Shown here: positions 16,225 to 25,278 of the stretch, piece by piece
How the letters are laid out: each line of letters opens with the position of its first letter
How positions within the stretch are numbered: the first letter of the stretch is position 1
Source of the DNA: JBQTHI01 sp052390035
GTDB taxonomy: Bacteria; Actinomycetota; Acidimicrobiia; Spongiisociales; ZC4RG35
Reading direction: 5' to 3'
Length of the DNA: 38,832 bases
Assembly: GCA_052390035.1 (NCBI GenBank)
Contig: JBQTHI010000023.1
Coordinates: 1 to 38,832 of the forward strand
Notes under the pieces: model-generated
Told to the model about the DNA's origin: nothing
Database searches by the model: none
Seen by the model: the letters and a program-made list of their open reading frames with translations, nothing else
Program-made: the position numbers and the translations under genes

Positions 16225-17177
16225 ATGGGCAGATCCGAAGGTTGGTGGTTCCCCTGGCGGCGCTACTGGCGTTCGCCACGTTCGCTGGCTCTCCGGCGAT
16301 GGGAGCTGTCGACCTCGCAGCGATGTTCGAACGCGCCGCCGCCGCCGAGTTCAGTGGCGATCAGGTCGTGACTTGCAGCACCCCGGTTGGGGTGCGCGAT
16401 GGCGCTGCCCGGGTGGCGCAGAAGGACGGGGTGGTCTACATCTCGGCCGGCGAAGAAGGCACCCCGGCCATCACCGCCGGCGCCGGGTCCTTAGCGGTGA
16501 CCGGGCCGGGTGGATCGGTTACGGCGGTGGAGGTGGCAGCTGCTACCAAACCTCCGACCGGTTATGTGGGTTCGGCTTCCGAAGTGGTCACCTACCTCGA
16601 TCGGAAGGCGGATCGAGTCACGCTCACCACCGCCGGTCGACCACGTGTACGGCTCACGTTTGACCACGAGACCGGGGCTTTGCTTCGTTCAGAAACGCTC
16701 AACACCGACGGGAGCATTTACTGCACGACCAAGATGACGAGCTTTGTTGCCGGCACTCCCCGGGTGCCGGCAACCGGTGAAGCCACCGCCCACCAACTGG
16801 CGAGCGATCCGGAATTCTCCGAAACGGTGTTTCCCGACAAGCTCGGGAGCTTCAAGCGCCTCGACGTATACGGATGGAACGAGGGCGGAGAGATGGCCTA
16901 CTACTCCGATGGCTACTTCGCCTTTGCGATCTTCCACGTCGATGCGCGCTTTTCTGTCGCTTCGATCGCCGATGCTCGCCAACACGAGGGCAAGCTCGGT
17001 GCTTACTGGCGTTGGTTCCGACCCGGTACGGTGACCCTGGTTTGGGAAAGTGACGAAGGGGGGATGGCCCTCCACGGTGACCTGCCCGTGGACATGCAGT
17101 CAGCCGTCCTCGCCGGTTTGCCGGCCCCGGCGCGACCGAACCTGCTCGATCGCATCCTGGCCGTCTTCGGGCTGTAA
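16221..17177 (+). CDS. MucB/RseB-like sigma-regulatory periplasmic protein
   Basis: A 318-residue protein with a cleavable-looking signal peptide (1-29, ending 'SPAMGA'). The N-terminal domain has the LolA/RseB pattern: 'VVTYLDRKADRVTLTTAGRPRVRLTFDHETGALLRSETLNTDGS' corresponds to the 'R..D..tglllrs..ld..g' block of MucB/RseB. The C-terminal domain ('LGSFKRLDVYGW....MAYYSDGYFAFAIFHVDA') corresponds to the small RseB domain containing 'YSDGla.vSvF'. RseB-family proteins bind the outer part of the anti-sigma factor and protect it from proteolysis until lipid or protein stress. The three genes form one operon with ATGA overlaps. A C-terminal hydrophobic patch ('LLDRILAVFGL') is short and not a membrane span. 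Confidence 0.82.
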   Translation: MNGQIRRLVVPLAALLAFATFAGSPAMGAVDLAAMFERAAAAEFSGDQVVTCSTPVGVRDGAARVAQKDGVVYISAGEEGTPAITAGAGSLAVTGPGGSVTAVEVAAATKPPTGYVGSASEVVTYLDRKADRVTLTTAGRPRVRLTFDHETGALLRSETLNTDGSIYCTTKMTSFVAGTPRVPATGEATAHQLASDPEFSETVFPDKLGSFKRLDVYGWNEGGEMAYYSDGYFAFAIFHVDARFSVASIADARQHEGKLGAYWRWFRPGTVTLVWESDEGGMALHGDLPVDMQSAVLAGLPAPARPNLLDRILAVFGL

Positions 17178-17195
17178 CTTCTAAGAGGCCAACGA

Positions 17196-18233
17196 CTACC
17201 GGTCTAAACCGATTTCGTCGCCGAGCAACACCCTCGCCGCCCATCCCACCGGGTCGTTCAACTCGTCCGCCGTCGGAAGTCGCTCCGGACCCTGCCAGAT
17301 GTTGTCCAGAGCCTGCTGACCGTACCGGCGCTCGACTTCTGTGCAGAAAGCGAGGCCGGTCTCCATCTGGGCGGTGGTCAACGTCGCCAGGACCGGTCCG
17401 ATCGGATCGTCGCCGGGTGGTGAGGCGAATCGATCGAGACGGGGCACCAGTTCTTCGATGGCTCGCTTTACGACTACTTGGCGGTATCCCGAGCTTGTGG
17501 CAAGAAAGGCCCCCACGGATTTCTCCTCCGTCGAGGAACCACGGTGCTCGAGGATTGCCCTGATCGCATCGGAGGGATCCCGCCCCTCTTCATCTGAGCC
17601 CGCCGCCATCATCCCAAGAAGGTCCTGGGGGTCGGGCACCATCGCTACCGAAGTGGCCGCCACCAACCGGCCAAGATGTTCGATAAGCCAGGGCACGGTG
17701 AAGAGCGCTCGGTGGACCAGCTCGGAGGCGCCGGCCCACAAGCGAACCTCCCTCGGTTCGGCTTTGGTGTGCTCGATCACCCGATCGAGACCCGTTCCGA
17801 TTATTAGCAACGGACCGGACGGGAAAAGGGCGACCCCGGACTCGAAGGTCGCCGGGTGGCGTGAGGAGATCATTCCAGCGAGCGTGCCAACCTGGAGTCC
17901 GGCCAGAGTCGCTCCGAGGCCCGGGATGGGCATGCCGGCGGCGGCATCGCCGATCGCCTCGGCCAGATAGGACAATCTCGGCAAGGCGAGATCTACCCAC
18001 TGAGGTGGGTCCACCACCACGATCTCAGGAACCGGCGCCACCGGGAACGGCACCAAGGGCTCCAGTCGATTTTCCACCATGCGGACCAGCTCTCGGACTT
18101 CCTCTGCTGCGAAGGGATCGATCGCCTGGCGGTCCCCGGCTAGATGGTGGGCCACCTCCCCAGCCAGCCTCCAGTTGATCGGTCCGGGCTGGTTGAAAAG
18201 CTCGAAGAGCCGCGAAAACAGGTCGTCAGGCAT
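17196..18233 (-). CDS. DUF2342/TIGR03624-type metalloprotease-like protein with altered HEXXH motif
   Basis: A 345-residue actinobacterial family protein often annotated as zinc-dependent metalloprotease. Matching blocks include 'INWRLAGEVAHHLA' near residue 20, the Gly-rich 'GMPIPGLGATLAGLQVGTLAG' (100-120), and 'REVRLWAGASELVHRALFTVPWLIEHL' (161-187). In relatives the latter carries HExxH; here it reads Ser170-Glu171-Leu-Val-His174, so the first zinc-binding His is missing. Function is unknown and the zinc-protease label should not be carried over. GGGGAG stands just before the ATG. It is divergent from moaE, with a 7-5-7 inverted repeat (18249-18267) in the gap. In Mycobacterium tuberculosis the homologue is near the PDZ-Lon and UPF0182 genes, both of which also occur in this window. 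Confidence 0.85.
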   Translation of the reverse strand: MPDDLFSRLFELFNQPGPINWRLAGEVAHHLAGDRQAIDPFAAEEVRELVRMVENRLEPLVPFPVAPVPEIVVVDPPQWVDLALPRLSYLAEAIGDAAAGMPIPGLGATLAGLQVGTLAGMISSRHPATFESGVALFPSGPLLIIGTGLDRVIEHTKAEPREVRLWAGASELVHRALFTVPWLIEHLGRLVAATSVAMVPDPQDLLGMMAAGSDEEGRDPSDAIRAILEHRGSSTEEKSVGAFLATSSGYRQVVVKRAIEELVPRLDRFASPPGDDPIGPVLATLTTAQMETGLAFCTEVERRYGQQALDNIWQGPERLPTADELNDPVGWAARVLLGDEIGLDR

Positions 18234-18248
18234 ATCTCCCCCCGTTTT

Positions 18249-18267
18249 GGCACGGCAGGACCGTGCC
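18249..18267. repeat. 7-5-7 inverted repeat between DUF2342 gene and moaE
   Basis: GGCACGG (18249-18255) and CCGTGCC (18261-18267) are perfect arms around a 5-bp spacer. It lies in the 89-bp gap between two divergent genes, so it may be an operator for one or both. No T-tract follows on either strand, which argues against a terminator. Confidence 0.5.
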
Positions 18268-18308
18268 TTGACCCCAGATCGCCGCGCCAGAACGGGTGGC
18301 CGGTTTCA

Positions 18309-18314
18309 TACACT
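18309..18314 (+). promoter_or_regulatory. Candidate -10 box of moaE, leaderless start
   Basis: TACACT ends 8 bp before the ATG at 18323, with no Shine-Dalgarno sequence. This favours 18323 as the start over the in-frame GTG at 18296, which would lie upstream of the -10 box. Confidence 0.5.
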
Positions 18315-18322
18315 CCGATCTT

Positions 18323-18757
18323 ATGGATCCCGGCGAGGTACGGACGCGGGTGGCGGTAAGAGCAGAGCCGCTCGATCCAGGCGCGCTAATCGCGGAGATC
18401 GGCGAGCCGGGGGCTGGCGCCATCGTGCTGTTCTTGGGAACGGCCCGCGACCACTCTCCAGGCAAAGAGGGCATCACCCATCTCGAATATGAGGCTTATC
18501 CCGAAACCGTCGAGGCCAAGATCGCCGAGGTGGTCGCCGAGGCAGTGGCCCGTTGGCCGCTTCGGGCGGTGATCGTCGAACATCGGGTGGGGAAGGTTGC
18601 GGTGGGAGAGCCGTCGGTGGCGGTGGCCGTGGCGGCCGCCCATCGGGAGGGGAGTTTCGAGGCCGGCCGATTCTTGATCGACCAATTGAAAGCAAGCGCT
18701 CCGATTTGGAAAAAGGAACATTGGGCCGGCGGGGGAGAGTGGGTCAAAGGTGCTTGA
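18323..18757 (+). CDS. moaE: Molybdopterin synthase large (catalytic) subunit MoaE
   Basis: A 144-residue MoaE that would transfer sulfur from thiocarboxylated MoaD to cyclic pyranopterin monophosphate in molybdenum cofactor synthesis. Family blocks are 'GAIVLFLGTARDHSPG', 'LEYEAYPETVEAKI', 'VEHRVGKVAVGEPSVAVAVAAAHR' and the catalytic-lysine end 'LKASAPIWKKEHW'. Length is normal. The ATG was chosen by the -10 position and by family length. No moaD or other Moco genes lie in the window, though a DUF6457 gene (a family I recall being linked with Moco genes) is near the right end. Confidence 0.95.
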   Translation: MDPGEVRTRVAVRAEPLDPGALIAEIGEPGAGAIVLFLGTARDHSPGKEGITHLEYEAYPETVEAKIAEVVAEAVARWPLRAVIVEHRVGKVAVGEPSVAVAVAAAHREGSFEAGRFLIDQLKASAPIWKKEHWAGGGEWVKGA

Positions 18758-18796
18758 TTTTTTCGGTGAGACCAACCCCAAGCCGAAACTCGGCGG

Positions 18797-18828
18797 TATA
18801 AGGTCCCCAAGGTCGCCGGCGAGGAGGT
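18797..18828 (+). promoter_or_regulatory. Candidate -10 box and strong RBS of the acyl-CoA synthetase gene
   Basis: TATAAG at 18797-18802 is a plausible -10 box. GAGGAGGT at 18821-18828 is a strong Shine-Dalgarno sequence. It is followed by ATGTGA (18831-18836): the ATG stops at once, so the gene must start at the overlapping GTG at 18833. Confidence 0.6.
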
Positions 18829-18832
18829 AAAT

Positions 18833-20731
18833 GTGACAACGGTTGTCGATCGCCCATCGTCACCCGCCAAAGGGGTGCGTCAGATGACTGTCGCGTCGAA
18901 AATCGCCGAATGGGCGGCTGTGACCCCAAAAGCCGTAGCGATGAGGGAGAAGGACTACGGGATCTGGCAGGAGATCACCTGGTCAGAACTCTGGGAGAAC
19001 GTCCTCGCCGCCGGGCACGGACTGCTCGCCCTCGGGGTACAGCCGGGCGATCGCGTGTCGATCCACTCCGAGGACCGACCAGAGTGGGTCATTCTTGACA
19101 TCGCCACGGTTGCGGTCCGGGCGATCACCGTCGGCCTCTATCCGACCAACCCCGCCGCCGAGGTCCAGTACCTGCTCTCCGATTCGGACGCCAAAGTGCA
19201 TCTGGCCGAGGACCAGGAGCAGGCCGACAAGGTCATAGAGGTGATCGAGAGTCTCCCCGGGCTGGAGAAGATCATCCACGTCGAGCCCCGCGGGTTCCGG
19301 GCGTGGCGAGACGACCCCCGGTTCATATTCTGGGACGACTTCCTCGAGCTTGGCCGCCGGCACCGGATCGAAAACCCGGAAGCAGTCGAGCAAAAGATGG
19401 CCGAGGCGGAGGCCGACGACCTGATGACCCTGGTGTACACCTCGGGAACCACCGGCCCGCCCAAAGGGGCGATGTTGACCAACGCCAACTTCCACTACTG
19501 CGCCGAGCAAGTGATTGAGGTCGAAGACCGCCTGCCGGGCAACATCAAGCCTTCCCCCGCCGACCAGATCCTCACTTACCTGCCGCTCTGTCACGTCGCC
19601 GAGCGCATCTTCTCCACGTGGACGCTGGCCCAATCGGGAACCGTGCTCAACTTCGCCGAGTCGATCGAAACCGTGCAGCAGAACCTGCGCGAGGTGCAGC
19701 CGACGCTCTTCTTCGCCGTTCCTCGCATCTGGGAGAAGATGCACGCCGGCGTGCTGATCAAGGGCAAAGACGCCACAGCCTTCAAGCGACTCTGGTTTGG
19801 GACCGGCCTCAAACTGGCCAAGGCCATCGGTCGCATGAAGGTTGCCAATGGTGGCAACCACACCTTCGGCTCCCGGGTGCTCTACACCATCGGGTACCCA
19901 CTGATGTTCCGCGCCCTGCTCGAGCGTGTTGGTCTGCGCCATTGTCGTTGGGCAGGTTCGGGAGCTGCCCCGATCGCCCCCGAGGTTCTCGAGTTCTTCA
20001 TCGGTCTCGGCGTGCCCGTCTTCGAGTTGTACGGGATGACCGAAAATGCGGCTGTTGCCACCTACAACCCGGTCGGACGGATGAAACTCGGGACCGTGGG
20101 GGTCCCATACCCGGGTATCGGATTCCGCATAGACGAAGAGACCGGGGAGATCCAGACCAAACACCCTGGTGTGTTCAAGGGCTACTGGCGCCTCCCAGAG
20201 AAGACCGCGGCGACGTTCACCGACGATGGCTGGCTCAAGACCGGAGACGTCGGCCAGTGGGTCGATGGGACTCATGTCAAGATCGTCGATCGGATCAAGG
20301 ACATCATCATCACCTCGGGCGGAAAGAACGTTTCGCCCTCGGAGATCGAGAACAAGCTCAAGACCTCGCCCTACATCAAGGAGGCGATGGTCATCGGCGA
20401 CCGCCGCAATTACTTAACGGCGTTGATCGGCATCGAACTCGACACCGTCGGCGACTGGGCCACGCGTCGGGGCATTCCCTACACGACTTATCGGGATCTG
20501 TCCGAGAAACCCGAGGTGCTGGAGCTGATCCAGGGGGTGATTGACGAGACCAACAGCCACTTTGCCCGGGTGGAATCGATCCGCAGGTTCAAGATGATCC
20601 CCAAAGAGCTCGACCACGAAGATGGTGAGCTCACCGCCACCCAGAAGCTGAAGCGCAGCGCGATGGAGGGGATGTTCTCCGATCTGATCAACGAGATGTA
20701 TGGGCAGGGCAAATCGCGGATAGGGGCATGA
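18833..20731 (+). CDS. Long-chain acyl-CoA synthetase (AMP-forming)
   Basis: A 632-residue ANL-superfamily ligase that would activate a carboxylic acid to its CoA thioester using ATP. The phosphate-binding loop is 'LVYTSGTTGPPKGAM' (about residue 200), the adenine motif 'ELYGMTEN' is near 400, 'DGWLKTGDVG' near 465, and the hinge/C-domain 'DRIKDIIITSGGKNVSPSEIE' near 487 is complete. Overall order resembles FadD15-type long-chain synthetases. Its TGA overlaps the ATG of the first Liv permease (20728-20731), so it is translated with the importer. The context suggests that the imported solute is a carboxylate activated on entry, such as a fatty, dicarboxylic or aromatic acid. The exact substrate is inference. 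Confidence 0.92.
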   Translation: MTTVVDRPSSPAKGVRQMTVASKIAEWAAVTPKAVAMREKDYGIWQEITWSELWENVLAAGHGLLALGVQPGDRVSIHSEDRPEWVILDIATVAVRAITVGLYPTNPAAEVQYLLSDSDAKVHLAEDQEQADKVIEVIESLPGLEKIIHVEPRGFRAWRDDPRFIFWDDFLELGRRHRIENPEAVEQKMAEAEADDLMTLVYTSGTTGPPKGAMLTNANFHYCAEQVIEVEDRLPGNIKPSPADQILTYLPLCHVAERIFSTWTLAQSGTVLNFAESIETVQQNLREVQPTLFFAVPRIWEKMHAGVLIKGKDATAFKRLWFGTGLKLAKAIGRMKVANGGNHTFGSRVLYTIGYPLMFRALLERVGLRHCRWAGSGAAPIAPEVLEFFIGLGVPVFELYGMTENAAVATYNPVGRMKLGTVGVPYPGIGFRIDEETGEIQTKHPGVFKGYWRLPEKTAATFTDDGWLKTGDVGQWVDGTHVKIVDRIKDIIITSGGKNVSPSEIENKLKTSPYIKEAMVIGDRRNYLTALIGIELDTVGDWATRRGIPYTTYRDLSEKPEVLELIQGVIDETNSHFARVESIRRFKMIPKELDHEDGELTATQKLKRSAMEGMFSDLINEMYGQGKSRIGA

Positions 20732-21708
20732 TCCAACTCGCGGTTCTGGCCCAGGCCGGGCCGCCTGCCGGTTTCGACAAACTGCTCAACGCCCTGATCA
20801 ACGGAGTGGCGCTCGGGGCGGTCTATGCGCTCCTGGCACTCGGGTTTGTGCTCATCTTCAAGGCGACCCAGGTGGTCAACTTTGCCCACGGCTCCCTGGC
20901 GGCCATCGGCGCCTTCCTCACCGCTTCCTTCTTCACCGTTCTCAAGATCCCCGGCCGCTTCCTTCCCGGCCTTCCCAACTGGGCGAGCTGGGGATTGTCG
21001 GCGGTATGCGCCGTGCTGGCGGCCGCAGTGGTCGGTCTGATCGCCGAGCGGATCTTCATCCGGCCGATGGTGGGAGAGCCCATCTTCTCGGTGGCGATCA
21101 TCACCATCGGAGCCGACATCATCATGCGAACCATCAACGACGACTTCGTCGGCCAGGGTGCCCGATCGCTGGCCGACCCCTGGGGTATACAGTTCATCAG
21201 GGCCGGCAACCTGTTGATCAACCATACCCAGATGGTGACTGTGGGAGTGTCGATCCTCTGCTTCCTGCTCGTGGCGTGGTTCCTCCGCAGCCGGTTGGGG
21301 GTGGCGATGAGGGCGACGGCCTTCGACCAGGAAGCGGCTCAAGCCCAGGGGATTGACGTTGGACGGATCTTCGCGATTGCCTGGGCGATCGGCGCCGCCT
21401 TGGCTGCCGTAGCCGGGATCTTCTCCTCGGTGGCACCGCGGGCGGCGGGCGTCGCCAACACCACTGCCTTCGTCGTCTTCCGGGCCTTCCCGGCGGTAAT
21501 CATTGGCGGCCTTGACTCGGTGGTGGGGGCGGTCGTCGGTGGATTCCTGGTCGGCATCGCCGAGGTCACCATCGGGACCTATACCGCCGGGATGTCGAAC
21601 GTGGTCGGCGTCGGGTTCGGGGTAGTTGTTCCGTACCTGTTGATGTTGATCTTCCTCTTGTTCAGACCGTATGGCCTCTTCGGAACCGAGGAGATCCGCC
21701 GAGTATGA
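20728..21708 (+). CDS. livH: Branched-chain-amino-acid-type ABC permease LivH
   Basis: A 326-residue inner-membrane permease with about eight to nine hydrophobic segments. LivH signatures are 'INGVALGAVYALLALGFVLIFKATQVVNFAHGSLAAIGAF' near the N-terminus and 'FPAVIIGGLDSVVGAVVGGFLVGIAEV' near the C-terminus, which includes the ATPase-contacting loop. It would pair with the LivM-type permease directly downstream, again through an ATGA overlap at 21705-21708. Translation is coupled to the acyl-CoA synthetase. Confidence 0.94.
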   Translation: MIQLAVLAQAGPPAGFDKLLNALINGVALGAVYALLALGFVLIFKATQVVNFAHGSLAAIGAFLTASFFTVLKIPGRFLPGLPNWASWGLSAVCAVLAAAVVGLIAERIFIRPMVGEPIFSVAIITIGADIIMRTINDDFVGQGARSLADPWGIQFIRAGNLLINHTQMVTVGVSILCFLLVAWFLRSRLGVAMRATAFDQEAAQAQGIDVGRIFAIAWAIGAALAAVAGIFSSVAPRAAGVANTTAFVVFRAFPAVIIGGLDSVVGAVVGGFLVGIAEVTIGTYTAGMSNVVGVGFGVVVPYLLMLIFLLFRPYGLFGTEEIRRV

Positions 21709-22937
21709 GAGCCCGTCCCCTCCTCTTCACCTCTTATGAGGCTGACTCGGCCATGCTCCCGACGATGACCAAGAAGGTGGTCATGGGAGTGTTGTTGGTG
21801 ATTGCCTTCACCCTCCCGATGCAGCTGATCCCCGGGCTCCGCTGGCTCGGCACCAACGCCTGGATGGTGGTCCTGGGTCAAGCTTTGATCTTTGCGATCG
21901 GGGCCCTCGGTCTCAACATCCTCACCGGGATGGCCGGTCAAGTATCTCTCGGACATGCCTTCTTCATGGGAGTCGGGGCCTACACCGCCGTCATCCTTGG
22001 CGGCGAGCAGAGCAGTTCCCTGGTCGGGCTTGGCCTGCCCATCTGGATCTGGCTTCCGGCCGCCGGAATCGCCGCCGCCCTGGTCGGCGCGGTGGTTGCA
22101 CCCACCGCGGTGCGGGTCCGTGGTCTCTATCTAGCCTTCGTGACGATCGCCCTGGTTTTTATCGGCGACCACGTTTGGCGGAACGTCCGCAATGTATCGG
22201 GCGGGCCCAGCATCGGGCGGGAATGGCCTCCGCTCGAAATCAGGCTGTGGAAAGAGGAGGCACCACTAGTCGACATCAGCAGTGACGGGGCGTTGTTGGG
22301 CATCGACCTCAGCCGCCAAGCCAAACAATTCATGTTTCTCCTCCTCTTGACTTTCCTGGCCGCCCTGGTGCACAAGAACATCGCCCGCACTCGGGTCGGT
22401 CGCGCATTTGCCTCGATCCGAGACCGCGACATCGCCGCCGAGGTCATGGGAGTCAATGAGGTCAGCTACAAGGCTCTGGCGTTTGCCCTCTCGTCGGCCT
22501 TCGCCGGGGTGGCGGGTGCGCTGCTCGCCTCCTACTTCGGCAGCCGGATCCCAGAGGCTTGGGACCTCGTGCTCTCTGTGCAGTTCATTGCCATCCTGCT
22601 GATCGGCGGTGCCGGCACGACCGCCGGGGCTTTGCTCGGGTCTTTCTTTGTGGTGATGGTTCCTCGTTTGGTAGAGACCGTGACGAGGTGGGCCTCGGAC
22701 TTGGCCGAAGGCGAAGGGCCGCTGGCGGCGGTGGCGAATGTGCTGCTTTCTACCGGCCCCACCGACTTCGGGCTGGTGGGTACCTCCGCCATCGGCCCGG
22801 GCCTGTCGGTGTTTCAGCTCAACTTGGTGCTTTACGGAGCGTTGATCGTGATTTTCCTGATCTTTGAGCCGTTGGGGCTGTTCGGAATCTGGCTCCGAAT
22901 CCGCAACTATTGGAAAGGATGGCCCTTCACCTACTAA
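21705..22937 (+). CDS. livM: Branched-chain-amino-acid-type ABC permease LivM
   Basis: A 410-residue permease, partner of LivH. The conserved LivM core 'LGLNILTGMAGQVSLGHAFFMGVGAYTAVIL' lies near residue 75, followed by 'VRVRGLYLAFVTIALVFIGDHVWRN', the EAA-like loop 'GRAFASIRDRDIAAEVMGVNEVSYKALAFALSSAFAGVAGAL', and 'FEPLGLFGIWLRIRNYWKGWPF' at the end. It is longer than many LivM proteins, with insertions around residues 170-195 and 325-355. The start overlaps the LivH stop. A later ATG (residue 17, 21753) is possible but has no better ribosome-binding site. Confidence 0.93.
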   Translation: MRARPLLFTSYEADSAMLPTMTKKVVMGVLLVIAFTLPMQLIPGLRWLGTNAWMVVLGQALIFAIGALGLNILTGMAGQVSLGHAFFMGVGAYTAVILGGEQSSSLVGLGLPIWIWLPAAGIAAALVGAVVAPTAVRVRGLYLAFVTIALVFIGDHVWRNVRNVSGGPSIGREWPPLEIRLWKEEAPLVDISSDGALLGIDLSRQAKQFMFLLLLTFLAALVHKNIARTRVGRAFASIRDRDIAAEVMGVNEVSYKALAFALSSAFAGVAGALLASYFGSRIPEAWDLVLSVQFIAILLIGGAGTTAGALLGSFFVVMVPRLVETVTRWASDLAEGEGPLAAVANVLLSTGPTDFGLVGTSAIGPGLSVFQLNLVLYGALIVIFLIFEPLGLFGIWLRIRNYWKGWPFTY

Positions 22938-22951
22938 TAAGTGCCCAGTAA

Positions 22952-22968
22952 TCAGTACCCGGTACTGA
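22952..22968. repeat. 17-bp perfect palindrome between livM and the binding-protein gene
   Basis: TCAGTACC (22952-22959) and GGTACTGA (22961-22968) are perfect arms around one base. It lies in the only sizeable gap inside the importer cluster before the binding-protein gene. It could be an operator for a separate binding-protein promoter or an RNA hairpin protecting upstream mRNA. Confidence 0.6.
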
Positions 22969-23004
22969 ATACAAGGGCAGGCAGACAACAAAACTGGAGG
23001 AAAT

Positions 23005-24426
23005 GTGAGAAAACGAAGATCGACCCTGGCGCTGATCGTCAGCCTCGCTCTGGTGATGGTCGCCTGCGGCAGCCCCGCCGCCACCACCACCAGCGGGGCG
23101 GTCGTGGAGACGACGGCTGCGCCCGTCGAGACCACGGCGGTCGAAGAGACCACCACCACTGCCGCGGCGGATGTCACCTTCGACGTCGGAATCACCGAAG
23201 ACACGATCACCGTTGGCCTCCTGGCCGACCTGACCGGTATCTTCTCGCCGCTGGTCCAGGACATCGTCGCATCCCAAGAGGTGTACTGGGATCTGGTGAA
23301 CGAGGCCGGAGGCATCGCCGGGCGGCAGATCGAGCTGCTCATCGAAGATACCAACTACAACGTCGATCAGCATCGGACCAAATACGAGGCCATCCGTGAC
23401 CAGGTGGCCCTCCTCAGCCAGTCGACCGGCTCTCCCCATACCGCCAGCATCATCGACCTGCTGCTGGAGGACAATGTGGTGGTGATACCCCTCACCTGGT
23501 ATTCGGGTTGGGCCGACCCGGCGTTCGACCAGAGTGCGGTGCTCGAGAAGCAGACCAATTACTGCTTCGAGGGCATGAACGTGGTGGAGTGGCTCTCGGA
23601 CAAGTTCCAGGCCGACAACGGACGGGCTCCCACCTGGGCGGTGATTTCTTTCCCCGGTGAATACGGGCAGGACAGCGCCTTTGGCGCCAAACATGCCATT
23701 GCCGAGCTCGGACTGGAGTTGGTCTTCGACGGCGAGGGTCTGGTCACGCCAACGCCGGACGACCCGGAGACCGAGATAATTACCGGGATTGTGTCGAACA
23801 CGCCCGATCTGGTGTTTGCCACCGTCAACCCGACCAACTTCGCCTTGATCATCGGCGGTGCAGCCCAGTCGGGATTCCAGGGCCAGTGGACCGGGGCGGT
23901 ACCGAGTTACGACTTCCGGTTGCTCGACTCACCGGTGGCGCCGATCCTTACGGCGGCCTACTGGCAGCCGGCCTACAACGTAACCTGGGGAACCGACGTC
24001 CCCGGCATGGGGCCGCTACGTGATGCGCTGCTGGCGGCCCGACCCGAGCTGAGGCCGTCCGATGCCTTGGTGACCGGATGGCTCGAGGCAACGACGGCAG
24101 AAGCGGTGCTGAGGGCCGCAGCCGAGACCGGTGACATGACGAGGGCCGGGATCAAGGCCGCCGCCCTTTCCATCGAGGGGTTGAGCTTCAACGGGCTGGC
24201 GCCCGACCAGAGCTACTCCCCGCCTGACGACCCCGCCTCCTATGTCACCCGGGCCATTGCCATGGTTAAGCCGAATCTGGAGGCGTACACCGCCGCCGGT
24301 GGAGCCACCCAGACAATCGGGACCGCCCCCAACGGCGGGACCACCGGTTCGGAGCTGGTCGAGGAGTTCTTTGTCGGAGAGGTTGCGGCAGCCTACGACT
24401 TCCAATCGCGCTGTTTCGCTCCCTGA
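23005..24426 (+). CDS. livK: ABC substrate-binding lipoprotein of the Liv-type importer
   Basis: A 473-residue type I periplasmic-binding protein. The signal ends in the lipobox 'MVACG', and a Thr/Ala/Glu-rich linker of about 30 residues tethers the domain to the membrane. The binding domain starts at 'DTITVGLLADLTGIFSPLVQDIVASQEVYWDLVNEAGGIAGRQIEL', a typical LivK pattern. The start is GTG at 23005 behind GGAGG; the overlapping ATG at 23003 is followed at once by TGA. It is not closely similar by eye to the binding protein at 130-1398. Genetic linkage to an acyl-CoA synthetase suggests a carboxylate ligand rather than a branched-chain amino acid. Confidence 0.92.
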   Translation: MRKRRSTLALIVSLALVMVACGSPAATTTSGAVVETTAAPVETTAVEETTTTAAADVTFDVGITEDTITVGLLADLTGIFSPLVQDIVASQEVYWDLVNEAGGIAGRQIELLIEDTNYNVDQHRTKYEAIRDQVALLSQSTGSPHTASIIDLLLEDNVVVIPLTWYSGWADPAFDQSAVLEKQTNYCFEGMNVVEWLSDKFQADNGRAPTWAVISFPGEYGQDSAFGAKHAIAELGLELVFDGEGLVTPTPDDPETEIITGIVSNTPDLVFATVNPTNFALIIGGAAQSGFQGQWTGAVPSYDFRLLDSPVAPILTAAYWQPAYNVTWGTDVPGMGPLRDALLAARPELRPSDALVTGWLEATTAEAVLRAAAETGDMTRAGIKAAALSIEGLSFNGLAPDQSYSPPDDPASYVTRAIAMVKPNLEAYTAAGGATQTIGTAPNGGTTGSELVEEFFVGEVAAAYDFQSRCFAP

Positions 24427-24478
24427 TCGGTGAGTCTGAGGGGGCGGTCCGCCAGGATCGCCCCTTCCCTGACCGATC
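24425..24478 (+). promoter_or_regulatory. Stem-loop between the binding-protein gene and livF
   Basis: Outer arms GATCGGT (24425-24431) and ACCGATC (24472-24478) enclose inner arms GGGGCG (24441-24446) and CGCCCC (24459-24464). The structure begins at the binding-protein stop codon. Such intercistronic hairpins often stabilise the binding-protein mRNA and lower expression of the following ATPase. It also argues against the GTG at 24430 as the livF start. Confidence 0.5.
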
Positions 24479-24486
24479 GGATACGG

Positions 24487-25274
<788 letters not shown>

Positions 25275-25278
<4 letters not shown>

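Noticed and set aside
18983..20275. 430-codon antisense ORF inside the acyl-CoA synthetase gene
   Set aside because: High-GC antisense shadow; the plus-strand protein has all ANL motifs in order.
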